Source of the DNA: Lineus longissimus
Lineage: Eukaryota > Nemertea > Pilidiophora > Heteronemertea > Lineidae
DNA: 64,000 bases
NCBI RefSeq assembly: GCF_910592395.1
Contig: NC_088316.1
Location: 9,736,001-9,800,000, forward strand
Direction: 5' to 3'
In this document: positions 56,731 through 64,000 of the stretch, piece by piece
Numbering within the stretch: the first letter of the stretch is position 1
How the letters are laid out: every line of letters starts with the position of its first letter
Made by a program: the position numbers and the translations under genes
Notes under the pieces: generated by a model
The model's input: only the letters and a program-made list of their open reading frames with translations
Databases searched by the model: none
Told to the model about the DNA's origin: nothing

Positions 56731-56944
56731 TAGTTTGTTCTAGTAATGGAAGTCCACCTAGGACGGAGATTACTAGATTTTGGACCTACATTCCTAAGGA
56801 GTCACGGTCCAAGGATATTGGTTGCTAGTAACCTAAGTCCTAGGACTCCAGCTCCTAGCCGTCCAGAACCGTAGGACTTAGATTCCCAGGAGTTAGAGTC
56901 CGGCGGACTCCAGCTAGGTAGGTCGTGGGTTACTTTTACACCGG

Positions 56945-59434
56945 TACGTCAAGTTCGATACATGGTGTCAGTCACCAGTGAGTGATGACCCACATCCACC
57001 CAGGCAGCTGAGACACATGTCTTGTTGGACATGCCTACCGATTTTTACTAAATAAAAGCATAACTTCACTTCACACTTTTCGGGGTTGAAAATGTACTCA
57101 CGTAAATCACCAAAATTACATGCCAAATTCGCACATGACATGTTATTTCTCAAAGCTTGGAAGCTCAAATGTGTGAATGTAATGTATGCGCGTAATGTAT
57201 ACTCTCAGCAAGCGAATAGTTTTGATCGTCGGTTTTTGATACGAATCATTTCCTGTATGGCCGTTACAAGCCGTTGTCTGAAGATGATGTGAACCTGTTT
57301 ACCGTTCAATGCTGCCCCCTGTGACGCTGTACCCGCAAATGTTCAATGAACAAAATGCTGATAATGACTTACACGGCTTGTTCGCATCGTAAACATAGTG
57401 GTACCCGGGTTAACTGTCTTTGCGTTTGGCCTGATTTTACAACGATTACTCCCCATGTAACCACGATCTAGGATGGACAGGCTGTGTATTATGAATAGGA
57501 AAAGTCACCTAGGGACCGTTGCGTAGAATACTTTTTTGGCGAAATATTGCGCAAAGTCCAGTAAGCCTTCTACCTTATAAGATTACTGGACAGTATAATC
57601 TACTGTAATGATATGCTGTGGGTACCAAATTACACCTGCATAGACCTATATTACTGAACACAGATTTTGATTTTATTAGTTTCTGTCTAAACTACTGTAG
57701 TCATGATGAAAGATTGGCATCAGTTATAAGTTACTTACATGAAAGGTTTTGCAATTTAGTTCAGTTTATTAGCTAAGGGTGGCTTTTAAACTTTACTGTT
57801 TGGACATTAATTGGCAATGAATGTGGTCTGAAGGATGACAACAGCCAGCGATTGATAATGACACCAAAAGGTAAGGAGGAGTGACAATTTTTTCCCCGAA
57901 CCTTTCGTACAACACAGTGTACATCAGCAAAACATTCAACCAATCAGAAGGAAGCGAATCTATGACGTAAAACATGTGGATCGATGTTGTAATGTCCTAG
58001 ATGGAGCACCGTTTTTCCATTTCTAGCAATATACAGTTGGAAAAAAATGCCAAACACACTGGAATCCGGACATTGTGTGTGGTGGCATTAAGAGTTGTAA
58101 ATGCTGCGAACTCGCATTATTGTGTGACTCAGACTAGGGAACGAGATCCTAAAATAATTTACAACGCCATCGATTGCTTCAAGGACCGTTCAAATCTCCG
58201 AACATCACCTTTTGGGAATCTTGATAAACACAATACACATAAGTCGAAATTGACAATAATTTGTGAGGTATATGCATTATTGAAGAACTTTCCAATGTTC
58301 CTTTGGGATATCATCGACTATGTTATATTGAGTCTTCGTATCCCTCATGAGATGTCTGCTTCGTAATGACCATGAACATATGAATATAGTGCTTTATGGT
58401 TGATTCGAATGTGCATGAACGGATTACACTTGGTCATTGATAAATATATCGCGGTTGTTTGAAGAAAATTGGTAGTGTATGCTTGCATATTACACGTAAT
58501 GCATGTGTAAACCTTCACCAACGCTAGGGATTTTTCGCAAATCCACCGGAACGCCAAAGTGGACACCTACTTCATTGTTTGACCTCGAACAATGAGATAG
58601 GCGTTCACGTGAACGTTTCGTGGGATTTAATTACAAAAACTCCCTATCATGAATCGCGCGCCTACGTCAAGCGCCTATTACTTTTTCCCTGATATTTCTG
58701 GTGAGGAGTACGTCCTGTACTGACAACATTTTCTAAAATTTTTACAACATTCTTGGTTGCAACAAAGGTTGGCAAAATGTTGCATAGTGTGCACAGAGGA
58801 ATATGAATGTTACAATGTTGTGAAAATCTTGCAATTAAATGCAAAGCAATTCTTTGTTGCAATATTGCAAAAAATATTTAAGTTGCCAGCCAAGCAGAAA
58901 TAGGATTTGCGTCATGTGATCTACCTGAACTCATGTAACTTGGACAAAATAACATCCCCAATGGAGCTTGTTGATAGGAGAACTGTCCTTGTGGTACACA
59001 ACGTCAAATGTTTAGTGACATGCGCCATATGATGCTCCCTCATGGGCCTTGAACTTCAGAAAGAGTATCGGGGAAGCCCCCGCTTATTTGCCAAATATTA
59101 CCCACATATGTCCTGCCCTCTTTCCTGTCAGTACTACTTCCTCGTGCATCCCTAGAAGGACACAATGGAAATGTGAACTCTCGCCGTTCCTCGATCGACT
59201 TCGTCCAACTTAAAATCACGCTTATCAATCTAGAGGTTTAGCACTTTCAAGTCGAAAATAAACAAATTCTTCAGCGAAGTCCAACGTTCATTTGGAGGGT
59301 CCCCTGGATAGGGCATATTTCACCAAACATTTTTGTTCCTTGCCGCTTCAAGTAAAAATTCTCATAAAAATTCGGACCATGTATCCTTCGACAGAAATTC
59401 TGACTCCATGATGACTTTGAGAACCGATGGGGTA
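56945..59434. other. unassigned stretch
   Basis: No gene recognised. The 121-codon ORF at 58001-58366 has no recognisable domain or splice context. TGCAACATT/TTGCAAC-like words recur at about 58720-58880 and again near 60080-60180. GCGCAAAGTCCAGTAAGCC near 57550 is an inverted match to sequence near 51475-51493. Confidence 0.4.
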
Positions 59435-60065
59435 TTTTTTTTCGTTCAACATTTTTTTTCGCCATACATTTTTTCCGTTCAACATTCACGTGACCGAGCT
59501 ACAGTCACGTGACCTCATAACTGATGACGTACGGGTGAGTCACTCGAGGAGGTACACCTTTGCGCATGCGCCAACTTATTATTTTTAGAATGGAACACGT
59601 GTATTTGTTTACAGTTAGAACTGAGTATTCTGGTCAAGTCTAGACTGGTACCGCCGTCCTGCCAAGTCTGACAGTTGTGCTTGTATGTACCGAGCTTTTT
59701 AGTGCGTTGAATAAAATAATTCTTGGAATAAAAAAAGTTTTATTATGGTATTATAAGTGCAACAGATCAAGAACTTACAATAGTTTAAGTGATTTGAACT
59801 CATACTTTTCTTTACAGCCCATCAGGAATTTTATTACGAGTTTATCCCGGCGACATCAACAACATGAGCAACAGCGTTGTTGTTGTCGTTAATTGTAAGT
59901 TTAAGGTAAACTCGTAGTACGACACCAACAGGTATAACACGTCATCAATTATGAGGTCATGTGACTGCAGCGTGGCCACGTTAATGTTGAACGAAAAAAA
60001 AATTGTGCAAAAAAAACTTGAACGAAAAAAAAATGTTACGCAAAAAAAGTGCTGCACAAAAAATC
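59435..60065. mobile_element. fold-back element C with simple-repeat arms
   Basis: The left arm 59440-59529 (TTTCGTTCAACATT words, then CACGTGACC and GACCTCATAACTGATGACGT) is a diverged reverse complement of 59940-60065 (ACGTCATCAATTATGAGGTC, then GTTGAACGAAAAAAAA words). It is similar in design to elements A and B, though the GGCACGCC terminus was not found. Interior non-coding. Confidence 0.6.
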
Positions 60066-60578
60066 GTTGAACATTAAAAAAGTGTTGCTATGTATTTTTC
60101 ACGGGTTGCATGTCGTTTTAAAATTGTTGATGTAATTTTCGAAATGTTGCATGCACTTTTTGAATGTTGCGACAATTTTCCCAGTGTTGGATTGTTTCAG
60201 TGGACCATAAAAGTTTTACAAGGATACACATTCGATATCAGGAACTAAAGACGTCACAGGGGAGATCCATGGCTCAAGGAACCGTCTTACTAGAGCATCG
60301 TTCCTCATGGAAAGGATCGACACATGGAGAGCTAACTCTGGTCAAATCTGAGTCAACATCGGAAAAGCGGTCGGCTGCCCAGTCACCTCCTGTTCTACAT
60401 AAGTAATTTCCATCAACAAATTGCAGCAAAAAAGGAACTAGAGGTCGGACGGCCTGAAAAGCTACGCTGGCGGAATTGAATAGCAAGGAATGAGTTGAAT
60501 GACAGGGCATATGCATGTACCAAAATGTAGGTTTATGGTAGATAGGGAGATGTGGACAGACTAGATGGAATCAAGCTT

Positions 60579-60737
60579 GGGCCAAATTCATAAAGGGCGT
60601 TTAGCTTAAAACAACGTTTAACTACTGAATAGACAGATTCAGGTCCTTCATGTAAAGCTTTATAGTATATGAATAGACCCTGAAACTAATCAGGGAGAAG
60701 TTACACATGTCTTAAACGCCCTTTATTAATTTGGCCC
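60579..60737. mobile_element. 159-bp MITE
   Basis: 25-bp inverted ends starting GGGCCAAATT(C/A)ATAAAGGGC with one mismatch. Flanks CTT and CTA suggest a 3-bp target duplication with one change. Non-coding. Confidence 0.75.
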
Positions 60738-60769
60738 CTAGAGTGGATGACAGTTGTGAAGGTTTTATT

Positions 60770-61215
60770 TGAACTGCAGTTAGTGAAGTAGTTGAGTGGT
60801 TCTTTTGTCATATCCCCTCTTCAATACTTCAGTTTGATGACAAAGACGACTGCCTTTGCTACAAGTGTGTTTAAGCAGGTCAGCCCAAAACTGCTCTTTC
60901 AACACCTTTGATACCGTTAACGCGACTGCCTTCCTCTGACGAGGTTTAAGTTGTTGAGTAGGTCATAAAAGTAGATCAGGGCAAACCTACTCTTCAAAAC
61001 TTTTAGTTTGATATCAAACACGGGCGACACCTTTAGATTTAAGCGTCTCCAAGTAAGTCAGTTGGTAATGAAAATGGGTTAGCACAAACCTACTGTTCAT
61101 TACCTTTAGTTCAATACCAAACACGACTACTTCAGCTATAACAGTCCTAAAGTAGGGCAGAAGGTCATAAAGGTAGGTTAGTGCAAATATCTCCGTCATT
61201 ACCTTTAGTTTAGAT
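60770..61215. repeat. degenerate ~120-bp tandem array
   Basis: Diverged units share ACCTTTAGTTYAATACCAAAC, GGTCATAAARGTAG and GTGCAAAY. About four units can be followed. Confidence 0.5.
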
Positions 61216-61229
61216 TAGTTCTTGTGACA

Positions 61230-61830
61230 CTGCCCTATTCTCTCCCATAACGCTCGTCTCTCATGTCAATCAGGCTACAGTGCGGTCTCTTACTTGATTG
61301 TGGCCGTCTCTTGCATCACCCTCTTCTATTATATCAATCAGGCTACAATGAAGTCTTACTTGATTGCGACATCATGCATGATGCCGTCTCTTACGTCACC
61401 CTCTTCCCTTATATCGATCAGGCTACAATGTAATCTCTTGATTGTGACATCAAGCCTGATGCCGTCTCTTACATCACCCTTTTCTCTTATATCGATCACA
61501 CTACAATGCGGTCACTTACTTGATTGTGACATCACCCTCTTCTCTCTTAATATTCAGACTACAATGCCTGTCTCTTACTTGATTGTGACATGAGGCATGA
61601 TGACGTCTCCTTCATCACCCTCTTCGCTTATATCTATCACGCTACAATGCCGTCTCTTACTTGATTGTGACATCAGACATAATGCCGTCTGTTACATCAC
61701 CCTCTTCACTTATATCATTCAGGCTACAATGCGGTCTCTTATTTGATGTACTGGATTGTGACATCTGGCTATGATGCAGTCTCTTACATCACCCTCTTAT
61801 ATCAATCATGCAACAATGCAGACTTATACC
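61230..61830. repeat. ~80-100-bp minisatellite, six to seven units
   Basis: Units contain CAGGCTACAATGNNGTCTCT, TACTTGATTGTGACATCA, GATGCCGTCTCTTACATCAC and CCTCTTCNCTTATATC. Unit lengths vary through internal deletions. Confidence 0.8.
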
Positions 61831-64000
61831 TGTATGTGAAGGGACCATATCTTGACCAGATTGGCTCTAATGGTCCTTAATTAATGTCACTAGGTAAGTA
61901 CGTCAGCTGAAAGGTACCTTCATAACTGCCAGTTTGATACTCGCACATATTGTCCTTTGTCAACTAATAGGAATGTTCACTGCAGTATTGATTGTTACTG
62001 GTGGTCTGCTAGTGCGGTTCCCGCAACCACCTAATTGTTTTAGTCTTACCTTTCACCAATTGGCCCCATGGTCCAGGCATGAATCTAGTTGTTCTTCACC
62101 GGGCGATGAAACTCACCTTTCTTTAGCCCGTCATCTACATATGTACACGCACGAATTCTACATGTCAAGCACTGAGATAGACCGCCCGCCTCGGGACAGC
62201 AGGTTTATTTGAAGAACGAGGTTAGAGGGGAAGCATACAATGGTTAGGATAGCTGTAGAATTAGGCCTACAACCTGTAAAGAGAAAATATCAGAAGAGAA
62301 CCAAGTTCGGAGTAACCTCATGGACCCTGATTAGTCATGATGACCCCAAATACTACCAGCAGTCAGAAATCCCAATTAAAAATCGGCGCATCTAACCCAC
62401 GGTACCTTGACACATACTATTGACAGTAACATGGCCTCAGCTCTGCCGACTGTTGGAGTGCACTGAATTAATGATCAGCTCCACTTGGGGGTAGTATACA
62501 CGTAGGACTATAAATCCATGAAAGCTCCACCAAGCTCAGGCTAGGTCCAGCAACCTACCAATTGATTACCGATATTTGCATAGCAATATTGAGTCACCAC
62601 ATTGGCACGAAGACATGGGACGAATTAATTCGCAGGGTTAAATGCGTACTGGATAAAATCTTTCATGTATGTAGAGTACTTTCATGTGATGTCCTCACGT
62701 TCCATGCTGGAAGAACAGACAAAAGAATGCAAGCACGGATGACCAGGACAGCATTTGATTCAGTAAAGTCAGGCATATGACAATGAAAAATCATTGGCCT
62801 ACCCTCCAATAAGGCTGGTCGTGAAAGCACTCTTTATATGAATCAACTGGTCCAGCAACGAATGCAAATTCCATTCTACACATTACCAACCGTTTTTTCA
62901 GGGGAGACCAGTTCAGTATACATATAAGCAACAAACCGGTTTATGCAGTGGCCAGTCCAGAACATGTACTGTATAGTATGCGTTAATCGGTCGGCCCGCG
63001 AAACTTGTTCGAATGGTAAGTCGTTGAATATCCCGGTTCTAGGTCTCGTCAAGTTGATTACACATCTCTCCTTACAACACCATGTCATTCTGCTGGTGCA
63101 CCATAGCTTTTCTTTTGGCAAGTAGGCCTTGAAGAAATGTGACAATATGCAGAAGAGGTCGGATGAGCAAGGCCTCTGTTGGCGCATGTTTGCATTACAT
63201 TACTCGTTTGAAGACGAAACCAAAATGATGTTCGGCGAGAAATTTCTAACACTCCTCGTCATTCGGAACAATTTCGTATTGCCTATAGATAATGGAGTAG
63301 ATGATGATGTTGATATCCGACCTTCTCGCCGTTACCGATCATACTCTCTAGAAGAAAAAAATCGGTCTTTTGGATGACTTCAACAGTTTAAACATAAGGC
63401 ACCCTTGTGGTATTTCATCGGCTCAGTTTGAAGGTTCAGTGCGTGCTAGGACTCAATGCCAATGTTTCATAGCGTTACATCCAAACGCACTCTCATCTAC
63501 ATTGTAGGCAGGAAGTGGGATTCTACAATGCCGCCAATGTAGGGTTACATTTCATTGAGCTTTCAATTAAAGGTTGCATTTTCAAGAGTTTAGGTTTAAT
63601 AGACAAGCTTTCTTTATAATAAATAAAAATTCAGAGTTGCATTTTCAATTTCAAGGCTTCTTTATTCAATCAACATGTATAATCAGGACCAAAACGTCAA
63701 GGACAAATCAGCTAAGATAGAGCGTCTTCTTTCCCGATCCTATCAATCTCATGGCTGACTGGTTGATTGGTTTCGTGTCACCAGTTCCGCAGCATGCACA
63801 GTAACACCACTATGCCTGCGGATATGGCTGGCGCGAGTGGACAGAATTCAGAATCATGCCACGGCATAAATCGGAATTGTGGTGCACCATAAATCGACCA
63901 ATCAAAACCTCGGATCTCGTGAATTATGCCGCGGCATGAATAAGAATAGTGGACGGAAGTGTCATTTATGGAGGACGGAAGTAAATCGGAATTGTGGTGC
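61831..64000. other. unassigned stretch to the window end
   Basis: No gene recognised; ORFs reach at most 103 codons and lack recognisable motifs. TAAATCGGAATTGTGGTGC is repeated at 63868-63886 and 63982-64000, around ATGCC(A/G)CGGCATNA words, suggesting a repeat that continues beyond the window. Confidence 0.4.

Larger units (their letters stand above)
51545..56940 (+). mobile_element. Ginger-like DNA transposon, 5.4 kb including a nested pogo element
   Basis: The termini are TGTAAAAG (51545) and CTTTTACA (ending 56940), with the 4-bp target duplication CCGG on both sides (51541-51544, 56941-56944). The interior encodes an integrase-like protein of the Ty3/gypsy type in five exons. TGT...ACA ends, a 4-bp duplication, introns and a gypsy-type integrase without gag or protease fit Ginger transposons as I remember them. 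Without the nested 2180-bp pogo the element is about 3.2 kb. GGACTTAGATTCC-like motifs occur near both ends and as an array in intron 1. Confidence 0.75.

Noticed and set aside
58001-58366. 121-codon ORF as a gene
   Set aside because: No recognisable domain, no splice context and AT-rich neutral composition.
61230-61830. CRISPR array
   Set aside because: Units are contiguous and variable, without constant repeats and unique spacers. Eukaryotic context.

Overview
The window is eukaryotic nuclear DNA, most likely from a marine invertebrate. The palindromes AGGCCTA and TACATGTA recur throughout. That bias is something I associate with echinoderm, hemichordate, amphioxus and mollusc DNA, so the taxon is an inference. 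No clear host housekeeping gene, rRNA or CRISPR is visible. Almost everything recognisable is mobile DNA, much of it nested.

1-20.6 kb: fold-back elements (1-1642, 6173-7237), a TA-flanked MITE (2961-3047), a decayed Tc1/mariner element (7912-10393) holding a 936-bp MULE-like insertion, a 1.43-kb TIR element (12645-14076), inverted-repeat elements (14160-14878, 16585-17250), a 600-bp palindrome built from CCACCGCGGTGG units (15330-15948), and a perfect 315-bp MITE with a 9-bp target duplication (19850-20164).

20.6-44.8 kb is a stack of insertions. Pieces of one minus-strand LINE read in order 5' to 3' as ORF1 and endonuclease start (44669-42942), endonuclease middle (39964-39859), endonuclease end plus linker (31553-30995), and reverse transcriptase (21313-20650). 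Between the pieces sit a PIF/Harbinger element (39968-42938), a BEL/Pao LTR retrotransposon (31554-39853) that itself holds a Tc1 element (34556-36142), and a 9.7-kb unclassified element with long diverged terminal inverted repeats (about 21322-30986). The last carries a transposase-like gene with an SDNAGCYH motif and a C2HC finger.

45-51 kb: a dispersed-repeat array, a second copy of the first Tc1 family (46073-48450) carrying a 717-bp solo LTR, and tRNA-derived SINE-like units.

51.5-57 kb: a Ginger-like DNA transposon (51545-56940). It has TGTAAAAG/CTTTTACA termini and CCGG target duplications. Its five-exon integrase-like gene keeps splice phase but lacks the H2C2 and first catalytic segments. 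Nested inside is a pogo/Tigger element (54551-56730) with an uninterrupted two-exon DDE transposase gene, the best-preserved gene in the window.

57-64 kb: a further fold-back element, a 159-bp MITE, two tandem arrays, and otherwise sequence in which I recognise nothing.
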